Positions 37,135 to 49,794 of a stretch of 64,000 nucleotides of DNA are shown here, in pieces; the stretch's first letter is position 1, and each line of letters opens with the position of its first letter. Origin of the DNA: Pseudomonadota bacterium (GTDB lineage: Bacteria; Pseudomonadota; Gammaproteobacteria; Xanthomonadales; Xanthomonadaceae); NCBI GenBank assembly GCA_018242425.1, contig JAFEBX010000009.1:248001-312000 (forward strand), in the 5' to 3' direction. A program made the translations under genes and the position numbers. Under the pieces are notes generated by a model, which searched no databases, was not told the DNA's origin, and saw nothing but the letters and a program-made list of their open reading frames with translations.

Positions 37135-37138
<4 letters not shown>
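36581..37138 (+). CDS. ECF-like RNA polymerase sigma factor (kinase-associated), module 2
   Basis: The 185-residue protein is a paralogue of the sigma factor at 22296. It has region 2 with LKRAARLQLRR and FETTALVHEAYLKL (Thr52, Thr53 in place of the acidic motif), and region 4 with GGYSEEEIAGMLGVTARTLHRDWRRAR. The GTG start at 36581 has GGGAGG upstream. It is divergent from the adhesin gene, with 96 bases between the starts, so both could share control. It overlaps the kinase start (GTGA). No anti-sigma factor is present. Confidence 0.9.
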
Positions 37139-40002
<2,864 letters not shown>

Positions 40003-40077
40003 CGCGGATGCGGCTCGCCAGCAGCAATTCATCGCCGCCGCATTAAACTCTGCTCCCCCTTTCGATCCCCGCTGCCG

Positions 40078-41079
40078 ATGCGCGCCGCTTTCGCAACCGC
40101 CCTGTTCGCCACCCTGCTGACCGCCTGCGCCAGTACGCCGAAGACCGATGCCGGGGCGCACGCGCCGACGGTCGCTGTCGCACCCGTGAAAGTGGGCATC
40201 GCGCTGGGCGGTGGCGCGGCCAAGGGTTTTGCCCATATCGGCGTGATCAAGATGCTGGAAGCCAACGGCATCACCCCGGTGGTGGTTTCCGGCACCAGCG
40301 CGGGCAGCGTGGTCGGCGCGCTGTATGCCAGCGGCATGGATGCCTATGCGATGCAGGAAAAGGCATTCGCGCTGGATGAATCGCGCATCCGCGACGTCAG
40401 CCTGTTTTCCGGCGGCGTGGTGAAGGGCCAGAAACTGCAGGACTACGTCAACGAACTGGTGGGCGGACGCAGCATCGAAAAGCTGCGCAAGCCGTTCGCG
40501 GCCGTGGCGACGAATCTCGCGAACGGCGAACGCATCGTGTTCGTGCGCGGCAACACTGGCCAGGCGGTGCGCGCATCCAGCTCGATCCCGGGCGTGTTCG
40601 AAGCCGTGGCCATCGGCAAGGCGCATTACGTCGATGGCGGCGTGGTCAGCCCGGTGCCGGTGGACGCCGCACGCGAACTCGGCGCCGACTTCGTGATCGC
40701 GGTCGACATCAGCAGCAAGGCCGGTGACAGCGCGCCGTCCGGCAGCATGCTCGGCAACGTCAACCAGAGCATCAAGATCATGGGCCAGAAACTCGGTGCA
40801 CAGGAACTGACGCGCGCCGACATCGTGATCCGGCCGAAAGTGAATGACATCGGCGCCGCCGATTTCGAGCAGAAGAATCGCGCCATCCTGGAAGGCGAGC
40901 GCGCTGCCCAGGCCGCACTGCCGCTGATCAGGGCAAAACTGGCCGCGATGCAAAACGCACGCCAGGCCAAGGCACAGCAGGCCGCCGACGCGCGCGCCGA
41001 ACAGGAACGCAAGGCGCGTTGCGCCCAGCAGGGATGGATGGACAAGCTACGGCGCGACCCGGAGTGTCGCGCGGATTGA
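40078..41079 (+). CDS. Patatin-like phospholipase lipoprotein (RssA/YchK-like)
   Basis: The 333-residue product has a lipoprotein signal (LLTACAST), then a patatin domain. The oxyanion loop is GGGAAKGFAHIG, the nucleophile elbow GTSAGS (Ser near 83) and the catalytic aspartate DGGVVSPVPV. A C-terminal basic coiled region (about 285-333, Ala/Gln/Arg-rich) follows. It probably hydrolyses acyl esters of phospholipids at the envelope. It lies 75 bases after kinase 2 on the same strand, so read-through from that module is possible. Confidence 0.9.
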   Translation: MRAAFATALFATLLTACASTPKTDAGAHAPTVAVAPVKVGIALGGGAAKGFAHIGVIKMLEANGITPVVVSGTSAGSVVGALYASGMDAYAMQEKAFALDESRIRDVSLFSGGVVKGQKLQDYVNELVGGRSIEKLRKPFAAVATNLANGERIVFVRGNTGQAVRASSSIPGVFEAVAIGKAHYVDGGVVSPVPVDAARELGADFVIAVDISSKAGDSAPSGSMLGNVNQSIKIMGQKLGAQELTRADIVIRPKVNDIGAADFEQKNRAILEGERAAQAALPLIRAKLAAMQNARQAKAQQAADARAEQERKARCAQQGWMDKLRRDPECRAD

Positions 41080-41087
41080 CGTGCCGC

Positions 41088-42977
41088 CTAGGCGGCACGC
41101 TCCCGTCGTGCCCGCGTCAGGTGCACCAGCAACAATGAAATCGCCGCCGGGGTGACCCCGGGAATGCGCGCCGCCTGGCCGATGCTCTGCGGCTGCACGC
41201 GCGCGAGCTTCTGCAACACTTCCGCCGAAAGCCCGCGCACCGCGTCGTAGTCGAAGCCGCGCGGAATCGCGGTGTCCTCGTTGCGACGCGCGCGCGCGAT
41301 TTCCTCGCGCTGGCGATCGAGGTAACCGGAATACTTCACCTCGATTTCCACCTGCTCGGCCACCTTGGCGTCGGCAACCGCGGGACCAAGCTCCGGCACC
41401 CGCATCAACTTCGCGTAATCGAGCTCGGGACGGCGCAGCAGGTCGATCGCGCTGGTCTCGCGCGACACCTCTACGCCGATATGACGCCTGACTGCATCCC
41501 CCAATGCATTGTTCGGGGCCGCCCAGATCGTTTTGAGGCGCGCGGTTTCGGATTCGACCGCCTCGCGCTTGGCATTGAACGCGCTCCAGCGCGCGTCATC
41601 GACCAGGCCGAGTTCGCGACCGGCCGGCGTCAGGCGCGCGTCGGCATTGTCCTCGCGCAATTGCAGGCGGTATTCCGCGCGCGAGGTGAACATGCGATAC
41701 GGCTCGCTGGTGCCCTGCGTGATCAGGTCGTCGACCAGCACCCCGATATAGGCTTCGTCGCGGCGCGGTGACCACGCATCCTTCTGCTGCACGAAACGCG
41801 CGGCGTTGACGCCGGCGAGCAGGCCCTGTGCCGCCGCTTCCTCGTAACCGGTGGTGCCGTTGATCTGTCCGGCGAAGAACAGGCCCGAGACCGCTTTCGT
41901 TTCCAGCGATGCCTTCAATCCGCGAGGATCGAAGAAGTCGTATTCGATGGCATAGCCGGGCCGGGTGATGTGCGCATGCTCGAAACCGGTGATGCTGCGC
42001 ACGAGATCGAGCTGGACGTCGAACGGCAACGAAGTGCTGATGCCGTTGGGATAGATCTCGACCACGCCCAGGCCTTCCGGCTCGACGAAGATCTGGTGCG
42101 AGGCCTTCTCGGCGAAGCGCACCACCTTGTCCTCGATCGACGGGCAGTAGCGCGGGCCGATGCCTTCGATCTGCCCCGAATACAGCGGCGAACGATGCAG
42201 CGCGCTGCGAATGATCTCGTGCGTGCGCTCGCTGGTGTGGGTGATCCAGCAACTCACCTGCGCCGGATGGTCGGCCATGCTGCCCATGAACGAGAACACC
42301 GGGCGCGGCGTGTCGCCGGGCTGCTCGTCCATCTTCGAATAATCGAGGGCGCGGCCGTCGATGCGCGGCGGCGTGCCGGTCTTGAGGCGATCGACCACGA
42401 ACGCGCCTTCGCGCAGGCGTTGCGCGAGCGCCGATGCCGGCGGGTCGCCCATGCGGCCGGCGGCGTACTGCGTTTCACCGATATGGATCTTGCCGGCGAG
42501 GAAGGTCCCCGCCGTCAGCACCACCGCAGGCGCGGAGAAGCGGATGCCGGTGTTGGTGATCGCGCCACGCACCACTCCACTGTCGATGACAACGTCGTCG
42601 ACCGCGGCCTGGAACACGGTGAGGTTCGGCTGTGTTTCCACCGCGTGGCGGATGAACTGGCGATACAGCGAACGATCGGCCTGGCAACGCGTGGCGCGCA
42701 CCGCCGGACCCTTCGATCCGTTGAGCGTGCGCCACTGGATGCCGGCGGCATCGGCGGCGCGCGCCATCACGCCGCCGAGCGCATCGATTTCCTTGACCAG
42801 ATGGCCCTTGCCGATCCCGCCGATCGCGGGATTGCAGCTCATCGCACCCACCGTTTCGATGTTGTGGGTGAGCAACAACGTGCGCGCACCCGCGCGTGCA
42901 GACGCGAGCGCGGCTTCGGTGCCGGAATGTCCGCCGCCGATCACGATCACGTCGAAATTGTGGAAGTCGCTGTTCAT
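41088..42977 (-). CDS. mnmG: tRNA uridine-5-carboxymethylaminomethyl modification enzyme MnmG (GidA)
   Basis: The 629-residue FAD protein starts with the dinucleotide-binding motif [17 protein letters not shown]. It contains the conserved [12 protein letters not shown], the cysteine region YCPSIEDK and NGISTSLP, and a C-terminal helical domain for MnmE binding. With MnmE it installs the cmnm5 group on wobble uridines. The length is that of the family. It is convergent with the patatin gene (8 bases apart), and no mnmE or rsmG gene is adjacent. Confidence 0.97.
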   Translation of the reverse strand: MNSDFHNFDVIVIGGGHSGTEAALASARAGARTLLLTHNIETVGAMSCNPAIGGIGKGHLVKEIDALGGVMARAADAAGIQWRTLNGSKGPAVRATRCQADRSLYRQFIRHAVETQPNLTVFQAAVDDVVIDSGVVRGAITNTGIRFSAPAVVLTAGTFLAGKIHIGETQYAAGRMGDPPASALAQRLREGAFVVDRLKTGTPPRIDGRALDYSKMDEQPGDTPRPVFSFMGSMADHPAQVSCWITHTSERTHEIIRSALHRSPLYSGQIEGIGPRYCPSIEDKVVRFAEKASHQIFVEPEGLGVVEIYPNGISTSLPFDVQLDLVRSITGFEHAHITRPGYAIEYDFFDPRGLKASLETKAVSGLFFAGQINGTTGYEEAAAQGLLAGVNAARFVQQKDAWSPRRDEAYIGVLVDDLITQGTSEPYRMFTSRAEYRLQLREDNADARLTPAGRELGLVDDARWSAFNAKREAVESETARLKTIWAAPNNALGDAVRRHIGVEVSRETSAIDLLRRPELDYAKLMRVPELGPAVADAKVAEQVEIEVKYSGYLDRQREEIARARRNEDTAIPRGFDYDAVRGLSAEVLQKLARVQPQSIGQAARIPGVTPAAISLLLVHLTRARRERAA

Positions 42978-43416
42978 CTCGTTTCAATCAAACGTTTTTC
43001 TTCGCAGGTGAATTGTGCGCCGATTCGCAAAACATCGCAGCTTCACCCTCATGAATGCCGTCACTCGCGACCAATGCTGCCGAATGACGTTGCGCATCCG
43101 ACGCAACGTGTCACTTCCGTCGCGTTGTGATCACCTGTTCGACCCGCGCGATGGAAAACTGCGAATCCGTCGTGTGCTTGGCGTGAAATCCCGTCATCCG
43201 GATTTTCGCGACGGCGCTGGCGAATTTGTCCGTCATCACGGTGCGGGCAAATCAGGCGATGACAAAGTATGAACCCCCTCGCAAAACCGGAAGGCCGCGC
43301 ATCGGCATACCCACGGCTGGCACGCCACCTGCTTGATGACAGATGCACCCAGGTCGGCAACGCGCCATGCGCGGATCGGATTGGAACAGGGTCGATCGGT
43401 ACGGCCGGGGAAGCAA
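42978..43416. other. Intergenic region upstream of mnmG, no convincing gene
   Basis: This 440-base stretch holds the mnmG promoter region on the minus strand. Short open frames on both strands show no ribosome-binding site, no recognisable motifs and a looser base composition than the genes around. Because a + strand terminator follows directly at 43417, a small RNA on the + strand ending there is possible, but I see no known RNA family. Confidence 0.5.
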
Positions 43417-43458
43417 GAGGGGCTGGATGTCGGGGGACATCCAGCCCCTCACCTTTTT
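43417..43458 (+). terminator. Strong intrinsic terminator without an upstream gene on its strand
   Basis: A perfect 15-bp stem (43417-43431 with 43436-43450) closes a GGGG loop and is followed by ACC and five T residues. The T-run is on the + side. On the minus strand the sequence after the stem is TTGCTTCCCC, a weak T-run, so partial termination of the lipoprotein gene at 43608-43988 is possible as well. The next 149 bases to 43607 show nothing. Confidence 0.8.
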
Positions 43459-43607
43459 CCGGCCTTGGATAAAGGTGCCGGCACCCGGCCGAACCCGGAA
43501 CAGGGGGGATCCGGAGCGGTTAGGCCGAATGCCGGCATGGCCGATGACAACGTTGGCGCAGAGAGTGCATGGAAGCCCCAATCAACGCAAGCCCCATCTA
43601 TGGGCCG

Positions 43608-43988
43608 TCAGCGCTTGGCGTCCGGGAAGAGGTCGCGGAAGGTCTTCGGTGGATTGTTGGGCTTGGCCTGGCCATTCGTCGGCGGCGGCGGACGATGGTG
43701 ATGACGCGGCGGCAGGTACACCGGACCGCCACCGTAGCCGAACCACGGCGCGCCATATCCATATGCGCCATAGCCGAAGCCGCCTCCGTAGTAATACGAA
43801 CCGGGATACCCATACATTCCGTAGGGAACGAGGATCACCGGCCGGTCCGATTCCCTCTCGGCCTGGCGGACGCGGGCGTCGGGATCATAGGTGCCGCCGG
43901 GACGCAGGCTGGTGCGTGGTGCATCTGTTACGCAGCCGGACAACAGCACTGCGGCGAACGTGCAGGCGGCAAGCATGGAAATTTTCAT
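43608..43988 (-). CDS. Gly/Tyr-rich lipoprotein
   Basis: The 126-residue product has a lipoprotein signal (AVLLSGCVT), a short polar segment, and a Gly/Tyr-rich low-complexity stretch (about 58-90; GMYGYPGSYYYGG). A His/Pro-rich run (PPRHHHRPPPP) follows. The histidines suggest metal binding, which is not tested. The ATG at 43988 has GGGGGA seven bases upstream. No family is recognised beyond similarity to glycine-rich envelope lipoproteins. Confidence 0.7.
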   Translation of the reverse strand: MKISMLAACTFAAVLLSGCVTDAPRTSLRPGGTYDPDARVRQAERESDRPVILVPYGMYGYPGSYYYGGGFGYGAYGYGAPWFGYGGGPVYLPPRHHHRPPPPTNGQAKPNNPPKTFRDLFPDAKR

Positions 43989-44130
43989 CGTCATGTCCCC
44001 CGTGGTACACGTAACAGCATGCACGCAGCCGGCTGACTGCAGGGTAGCGGGCGCCCTCATTGATGGCAGCGATTCAGCTTGCGGGATTCGGCGGCGTGCA
44101 GTCTCCGCGTCCAAGCCTTAGTCTGGCGCG

Positions 44131-45087
44131 ATGTCCGAACCGTCCCCCCGACTCCCCACGATCGCCGACGTCCGCCAGGCCGCGGCGCGAATCGTCGGCC
44201 ACGCCCATGTCACCCCGGTCCTGCGTTCGCACGGCCTCGATGCCCTCGCCGGCTGCGAACTCCTGTTCAAATGCGAGAACCTGCAGCGCGCGGGCGCGTT
44301 CAAATTCCGCGGCGCCTGCAACGCGGTTTTGGCCCTGGATGGTGCAACCGCCCGCGCCGGCGTGGTGACCCAGAGTTCCGGCAACCACGGTGCCGCGATC
44401 GCCCTCGCCTGCAAGCTGCGCGGCATCCCGGCGACGGTGGTGGTCCCCCAAGGTGCGCCGCAATCCAAGCTCGATGCCATCGTCGCCTACGGCGCGCGGC
44501 TGGTGCGTTGCGCACCCGGCATGGCCGCGCGCGATGCCGCAGTCGCCGACATCCTGGCTCGCGAGGGCGGCACCCTGATCCATCCCTTCGATAACGCCGA
44601 CGTGATCGCCGGCCAGGGCACGGCTGCGCTGGAATTGTTCGGACACGCTGGAAAACTCGACGTGTTGATGACGCCGGTCGGCGGCGGCGGATTGCTCTCG
44701 GGCTCGGCACTGGTGGCGCGGGCGCAGGCCGATCGCGTCGAGGTGCTGGGCGCGGAACCGGAAGGCGCGCGCGACGCCCACGATGCACTGGAAGTCGGCC
44801 ATCCGATCACCGATCGCAGCGCCGACACGATCTGCGACGGCCTGCGCGGCCATCTCGCACAGCGCACCTACGACCTGCTCGAACGCAATATCGACGGCAT
44901 CCTGCTCGCCGATGATGCAGCCGTCCTTGCCGCGATGCGGCTGGTATGGGCACGGATGAAATTGTTGATCGAGCCGTCGTCAGCAGTGCCACTGGCCTGC
45001 GTGCTGGCGAACCCGCAGCGCTTCCGCGGGCGTCGCGTCGGCATCATCCTGAGTGGCGGCAACGTCGATCCAGCGATGGCCGCATGA
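44131..45087 (+). CDS. PLP-dependent threonine dehydratase / serine racemase family protein
   Basis: The 318-residue protein is a fold-type II PLP enzyme. The PLP lysine is in GAFKFRGACNA, the phosphate-binding loop is PVGGGGLLSG, and substrate contacts lie in SSGNHGAAIA. It lacks the C-terminal ACT-like regulatory domain of biosynthetic IlvA, so it resembles catabolic threonine dehydratase, serine racemase or hydroxyaspartate dehydratase. Its stop overlaps the start of the glycosyltransferase gene (ATGA). The exact amino-acid substrate cannot be read from sequence. Confidence 0.88.
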   Translation: MSEPSPRLPTIADVRQAAARIVGHAHVTPVLRSHGLDALAGCELLFKCENLQRAGAFKFRGACNAVLALDGATARAGVVTQSSGNHGAAIALACKLRGIPATVVVPQGAPQSKLDAIVAYGARLVRCAPGMAARDAAVADILAREGGTLIHPFDNADVIAGQGTAALELFGHAGKLDVLMTPVGGGGLLSGSALVARAQADRVEVLGAEPEGARDAHDALEVGHPITDRSADTICDGLRGHLAQRTYDLLERNIDGILLADDAAVLAAMRLVWARMKLLIEPSSAVPLACVLANPQRFRGRRVGIILSGGNVDPAMAA

Positions 45088-46622
45088 ACGCGATGTCGAA
45101 ACCCTTCCAGTGGCGCGCATGGCACGTCCTGCTCGCGGCGTCGTTGCTGGCGCTGCTGTTCCTCGGCATGCGCGGGCTGTGGGATCCCGACGAAGGCCGC
45201 TACACCAATGTCGCGCTCAACATGCTCGACACCGGCAACTGGCTGTTCCCCCAGCGCACCGATGACGTCGGCCACTGGACCAAGCCGCCGCTGACCTACT
45301 GGGCGATCGCCGCCAGCATCGCAACCTTCGGCGCCAATGCCTGGGCCGCGCGCCTGCCCTCGGCGCTGGCCTACCTGCTGTGCGTGGTTCTGGTGCGACA
45401 GATATCGTCGCGCCTGATTCCCGATCGCCGCAACGAGACGGCCCTGCTGTTCGCGACGATGTTCATGCCGGCCGGCGCATCGCAACTCATCACCACCGAC
45501 TTCGTGCTGGCCGCCTGCGAAACGCTGGCGGTCTGCGGCTTCGTTTGCGCGCGTTTCGGCGATCCGCCGGCATTGCAGCGGCGCGCGTGGTGGTTGGCGA
45601 TGTGGCTGGGCTTCGGCCTCGCTTTCCTCACCAAGGGACCGCCTGGATTGCTGCCGGCGCTGTCGCTGGTCGCGTTCTCGTTGTGGGTGCGCGAACCCGA
45701 TCGCCCACGCGATCCGCTGGTGCATGTCGGCGGCTTCGTGCTGTTCGCGCTGGTGGCGTTGCCCTGGTACTTGGTGGTGACGCAGCACACGCCGGGATTG
45801 CTGCAGTACTTCACCGGCAGCGAAGTGGTCGATCGCGTCGCCAGCGACGTCCATCGCCGCAACGGCGAGTGGTACGGCTGGCTGGTGGTGTATGGCCCGA
45901 CGATCCTGATCGGTGCATTCCCGTGGACGTGGTACGTCATCCGCTGGTTCGGGACGTTGCCGGCGTCGCTCCGCCGCTGGTGGCGCAATTCGGCGATCCG
46001 TCGCGCCGAGGCCGGCGACGTGCTGGTCGCGTTGTGGATCCTGCTGCCGCTGCTGGTGTTCTGCCTGTCGCGCTCGCGCCTCCCGCTGTACGTGCTGCCG
46101 CTGTTCCCGGCACTGGCGATCGCGGCGATGCGCATGCGCCGCGGGGCTGCCTTGCCCAATTGGCTCTGGATGATCGCGCTGGTCGCGGTGATGAAGATCG
46201 GTTCGCTGCTGATCCCGGCGACGCTCGATGTCCGCACCTTCATCGCCGAGATCCACAAGCGCAGCGGCGACGTGCCGGTGAAACGCGTGGTCTTCATCGA
46301 CGATACCCAGCGTTATGCCCTGCATCTCTATCTCGGCTTGCCGGCGCGCGTCGATCGCGTCGGCATGGATGTCGGTTCGCAGGCGCGCTTCAATCCCGAT
46401 TTCGACCGCTCCGCTTCCGATGAGCTCGCGCGTTTCCGCGGCGATCCCGGCGTGTTGTGGGTGACCAAGCAGCGCCACTGGCCGCAGGTGCAACAGTGGA
46501 TGACGGATCGCGGCGCGCGCGCGGTCATGCTCGGCGATGCGTTCGCGGAGTATCCGCAGGATATCGGCAAGGACGGCAGGCCGAAGCCGGATGATGCGCG
46601 GGTGATGTTCCGGGTGGAGTGA
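45084..46622 (+). CDS. ArnT/PMT-like membrane glycosyltransferase
   Basis: The 512-residue integral membrane protein has about twelve helices. The catalytic loop of GT-C enzymes is WDPDEGRYTNVA with two acidic residues after the first helix, then the HWTKPPLTYW segment and LTKGPPGLL. These match the ArnT family, which moves a sugar from undecaprenyl phosphate to lipid A or another envelope acceptor. No other arn genes are nearby, so the donor and acceptor are open. It overlaps the PLP enzyme gene, and the palindromic element follows three bases after its stop. Confidence 0.88.
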   Translation: MNAMSKPFQWRAWHVLLAASLLALLFLGMRGLWDPDEGRYTNVALNMLDTGNWLFPQRTDDVGHWTKPPLTYWAIAASIATFGANAWAARLPSALAYLLCVVLVRQISSRLIPDRRNETALLFATMFMPAGASQLITTDFVLAACETLAVCGFVCARFGDPPALQRRAWWLAMWLGFGLAFLTKGPPGLLPALSLVAFSLWVREPDRPRDPLVHVGGFVLFALVALPWYLVVTQHTPGLLQYFTGSEVVDRVASDVHRRNGEWYGWLVVYGPTILIGAFPWTWYVIRWFGTLPASLRRWWRNSAIRRAEAGDVLVALWILLPLLVFCLSRSRLPLYVLPLFPALAIAAMRMRRGAALPNWLWMIALVAVMKIGSLLIPATLDVRTFIAEIHKRSGDVPVKRVVFIDDTQRYALHLYLGLPARVDRVGMDVGSQARFNPDFDRSASDELARFRGDPGVLWVTKQRHWPQVQQWMTDRGARAVMLGDAFAEYPQDIGKDGRPKPDDARVMFRVE

Positions 46623-46625
46623 AAG

Positions 46626-46928
46626 GCATCGCACACGCTGTCTCAGTGAGGCGCCAGTCCGGTGCGCGGGACGCCGTGAATCCATCCATGGAGGCTCGTG
46701 CGCGTCATCCATGACGCGCAACGCCCGCTTACCGGACTGGCGCCCCACTGAGCGCGCGTGTTGTTGCTTTCAAGAGAAAGTGCGAAAAGCCCGCCACCGG
46801 CGGCGCCTGTGCGGTTCGTCCGTATCACCGACCATACGAGGCATGGATGCCGAGTCGAGCCTACATGGACGTATTCACGGCGTGTCGGCGATACGGATAA
46901 CCGCTGCAGGCGCTCAGCCGGGCGATGC
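46626..46928. repeat. Palindromic MITE-like element, copy B (long form)
   Basis: Bounded by GCATCGC (46626-46632) and GCGATGC (46922-46928). It has the same 30-base arms as copy A (46803-46832 and 46884-46913) and keeps an additional palindrome missing from copy A. That palindrome has a 13-bp stem (GCGCCAGTCCGGT, 46651-46663, with 46731-46743) plus 7 bp outside it, and holds a 10-bp hairpin at 46699-46720. It fills the gap between convergent ArnT-like and bioC genes. No protein is encoded. Confidence 0.85.
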
Positions 46929-46957
46929 TTTGTGGCGACCCACGCCACCAGCGCGTG

Positions 46958-47854
46958 CTACCGTCGCCGGATCGGAATGCGATTCAGCGGCACCGATGCC
47001 AGTTCGCCACCGGGAACACGGATCGGCGTGCCGGGTTCCGGACCCCAGGCCTGCGCGTAGATCGCCTCCCACGTCAGCGGAAAACGGTCCGCGCGATCAC
47101 GCGGATAGGCGGCATCGGCGGCGGCGAAGCGTGCGCGTCCGCTCAGGCTGTGGCGACGCGCATGCAACGCATTGGTCGCGCCCATCGCCTTGAGCCCGCG
47201 CAACACGCTGGCGAAGTCCGGCAAGGTTTCCACCAGCAGGTCGCGATCGAGCACCGGTTCGCGGAATCCCGCCGCGACCAGCGCATCGCCAAACCCGGCG
47301 ATGTCGACGAAGGGACTGACGTGCGGCACGGCATCGGCGGCGGCGAATGCCTCGCGCAGTTCGTACAGGGTGTCGGTGCCGAAGGTCGTGCACAGCAGCA
47401 GGCCGCCGGGCTTCAGCACGCGACGGAATCCTGCGAAGGCAGCAGGCAGATCATCGATCCATTGCAATGCGAGATTGCAGAACAGCACGTCGACGCTGCC
47501 ATCGGCCAGCGGTAGCGCGCGCAGGTCGGCGCAGACGCGGTCGACCGCCTTGCGCCGCAACCATTGCCCGCGCGTGTTGGCGCCCGCGATGTGCAGCATC
47601 GGCAATGCCGCATCGATCGCGAGCACGCGGGCATCGGGCAACTGCTTGCGGAACCATGCGGCCGCATGCGCCGGGCCGCAGCCGAGGTCGACCACGACCT
47701 GCGGCTTGGCATCGCCATGGCGGATGGCGTAGTGATCGAACGATTCCAGCAGGCGCGATTCGATTTCGCGCTGCAGGGCCGAAGCATCCTCATACCCCTG
47801 CGCCGCGCGCCCGAAAGCGTGTCGCACCTGGCGCGTGTCGAAGACTTCGTTCAC
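46958..47854 (-). CDS. bioC: Malonyl-ACP O-methyltransferase BioC
   Basis: The 298-residue class I SAM methyltransferase has VVDLGCGPAHAA (SAM motif I), an acidic motif after strand 2 (AIDAALPML), SVDVLFCNLALQWIDD and the GGLLLCTTFG strand. It methylates malonyl-ACP so that the fatty-acid cycle can build the pimeloyl chain for biotin. The N-terminal DTRQVRHAFGRAAQGYE is typical of BioC. It is the last gene of the bioB-F-H-C operon and overlaps bioH by four bases. Confidence 0.94.
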   Translation of the reverse strand: MNEVFDTRQVRHAFGRAAQGYEDASALQREIESRLLESFDHYAIRHGDAKPQVVVDLGCGPAHAAAWFRKQLPDARVLAIDAALPMLHIAGANTRGQWLRRKAVDRVCADLRALPLADGSVDVLFCNLALQWIDDLPAAFAGFRRVLKPGGLLLCTTFGTDTLYELREAFAAADAVPHVSPFVDIAGFGDALVAAGFREPVLDRDLLVETLPDFASVLRGLKAMGATNALHARRHSLSGRARFAAADAAYPRDRADRFPLTWEAIYAQAWGPEPGTPIRVPGGELASVPLNRIPIRRR

Positions 47855-48612
47855 GGCAGGATGCGCTCGAGTGCTGCCGCAACGGCTTCGGCATGGGTGA
47901 GGAACGGCGCGTGCCCGGCGTGGTCCACCACTTCGATCGCGGCACCGGGCGTCAATTCGATCGCTTGCTGCATTGCGCGCGGATCGACCAGGCGATCACG
48001 GCGACCGCCGATCCACAGGCTCGGCAACGCCAACGATGGAAGCCCCGGCCGCAGGTCGCTGGTTTCCAGCAATTCCAGGCCATCGGCGAGCACCGATGCC
48101 GCCGGTTCGCCGCGCGCGAACAATGCATCGCGCAAATGGCGCAACTCTTCCTTGGCCTGGTTGGAGCCGAAGGCTTCCAGCGCGAGGAAACGGTCAAGCG
48201 TGCCGCGCCAGTCGCTGCGCAGGCCCGCGGCGAAATCTCGGAAGATTTCCGGCGACATGCCCCAGCGCCAATCGTCCTTGCGCACGAAGCACGGTGTTGC
48301 GCACAGCATTGCCAGCGCGCGCATCGGCACGGCGTGCTGCGCGGCATGCAGCGCGACCAATCCGCCCAGCGACCAGCCGCACCACGTCGCGCCTTGTGGC
48401 ACTTCCGCCGCGATCGCGGCAGCGCAGGCATCAAGCCGCAGCGGAACGGCGCTGTCGCGTGATTCCCCGTGCCCCGGCAAATCGACCACATGCAATGTGC
48501 AGCGATCGCGCAAGCGCTCGACCAATGGCGCGAACACGCCGCCATGCATCGCCCAGCCGTGCAGCAGGACCAGGTCGGGTCCGCTGCCGACGCGTTCGAT
48601 GTGCAAGCTCAT
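47851..48612 (-). CDS. bioH: Pimeloyl-ACP methyl ester carboxylesterase BioH
   Basis: The 253-residue alpha/beta hydrolase has [12 protein letters not shown] (oxyanion region), nucleophile elbow [11 protein letters not shown] (Ser near 80), the [10 protein letters not shown] aspartate region and the [10 protein letters not shown] catalytic histidine. It removes the methyl cap from pimeloyl-ACP and so ends chain growth. The ATG at 48612 overlaps the bioF stop. Longer in-frame readings upstream run inside bioF and are not supported. Confidence 0.93.
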   Translation of the reverse strand: MSLHIERVGSGPDLVLLHGWAMHGGVFAPLVERLRDRCTLHVVDLPGHGESRDSAVPLRLDACAAAIAAEVPQGATWCGWSLGGLVALHAAQHAVPMRALAMLCATPCFVRKDDWRWGMSPEIFRDFAAGLRSDWRGTLDRFLALEAFGSNQAKEELRHLRDALFARGEPAASVLADGLELLETSDLRPGLPSLALPSLWIGGRRDRLVDPRAMQQAIELTPGAAIEVVDHAGHAPFLTHAEAVAAALERILP

Positions 48613-49793
48613 CGTGCCGGCAGGTTGTCGCGTGCGCGCGCCAACGCCTGCACCAGCGTATTGACCTCGCTGGGCGTGTGCAGGGCCGACAGGGTGACGC
48701 GCAGCCGCGATGCATTGTCGGGAACCGTTGGCGGGCGGATTGCCGCCACCCACAAGCCTTCGTCTTCCAGCGCAGCCGACATCGCCAACGCACTTTGCTC
48801 GTCGCCGCAGGGCACCGGCTGAATCGGTGTTTCGCTGACGGGCAATTCGAAGCCGAGTTGTTGCATCTTCTCGCGGAAGCGCGCGATCAATGATTCCAGG
48901 CGTTCGCGTCGCCAGTGGTCGCTGCGCGCCATCTTCACCGCCTGCAGCGACGCGACCGCCAGCGCCGGCGGCGGCGCAGTGGAATAGATGAATCCGCGCG
49001 CGGCTTGCACAAGGTGTTCGATGTAGTCCGCCTCGCCCACCACCACTGCGCCGTATCCACCCAGGGCCTTGCCCAGCGTGACCAGTTGCAGCGGCACTTC
49101 GGCCGGGCCCAGTTTCGCCGCTGCAACGCAACCACGTCCCTCGTCGCCGACGACCCCGATGCCGTGGGCATCATCGACATACAAAGTGGCATGTTGCACG
49201 CGCGCGATCAGCGCAAGTTGCTTCAGTGGAGCGATGTCGCCATCCATGCTGAAGACGCCGTCGGTCGCGACCAGCGCCGCGCCATCGACATTGGAGCGCA
49301 ATTGCCGCAACGCGCCTTCGGCATCGCCGTGCGGATAGCGCCGCAACATCGCCCCGGACAGGCGCGCGCCATCGATCAGGCTGGCGTGGTCGAGGCGATC
49401 CTGCACGCAGATGTCGCCTTCGCCCAGGAATGCCTGCAATACCGCGAGGTTCGCCACGTAACCGCTGTCGAACAGCAGCGCGCGCGGATAGCCCAGCCAC
49501 TCGGCGATCGCTCGCTCCAGTGCCGCATGCGCCGCATGGCGACCGCAGACCAGTGGCGAGCCGGCGCTACCGTAACCGTTGCGCGCGGCGCCATCCTGCA
49601 GCGCCGAGTTGACCGAGAAATGTTGCGACAGCCCCAGATAATCATTGCCGCAGAAATTCAACAGCCAGCGGCCATCCACTTCACAACCGATGCCATCGCG
49701 ACGCACGACCGTGCGCAACCGGCGCAGGCGATGCTGCGCTTCGCGCTCGGCGCGCTGTTCGGCGACGTGCGTGCGGATCGAGGGCCGCGCCAT
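48609..49793 (-). CDS. bioF: 8-amino-7-oxononanoate synthase
   Basis: The 394-residue PLP enzyme condenses pimeloyl-ACP or -CoA with alanine. Seen are [11 protein letters not shown] near residue 48, DDAHGIG, the PLP-lysine motif [10 protein letters not shown] (about 240) and [10 protein letters not shown]. The length is normal. It begins one base after the bioB stop and overlaps bioH by four bases, so the three are translationally linked. Confidence 0.96.
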   Translation of the reverse strand: MARPSIRTHVAEQRAEREAQHRLRRLRTVVRRDGIGCEVDGRWLLNFCGNDYLGLSQHFSVNSALQDGAARNGYGSAGSPLVCGRHAAHAALERAIAEWLGYPRALLFDSGYVANLAVLQAFLGEGDICVQDRLDHASLIDGARLSGAMLRRYPHGDAEGALRQLRSNVDGAALVATDGVFSMDGDIAPLKQLALIARVQHATLYVDDAHGIGVVGDEGRGCVAAAKLGPAEVPLQLVTLGKALGGYGAVVVGEADYIEHLVQAARGFIYSTAPPPALAVASLQAVKMARSDHWRRERLESLIARFREKMQQLGFELPVSETPIQPVPCGDEQSALAMSAALEDEGLWVAAIRPPTVPDNASRLRVTLSALHTPSEVNTLVQALARARDNLPAR

Positions 49794-49794
49794 C

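Noticed and set aside
43252..43581. 109-codon minus-strand open frame between mnmG and the Gly/Tyr-rich lipoprotein
   Set aside because: It spans the strong hairpin terminator, lacks a clear ribosome-binding site and shows no motif. It ends in a segment (GLPVLRGGSYFVIA) that I could not place in any family.
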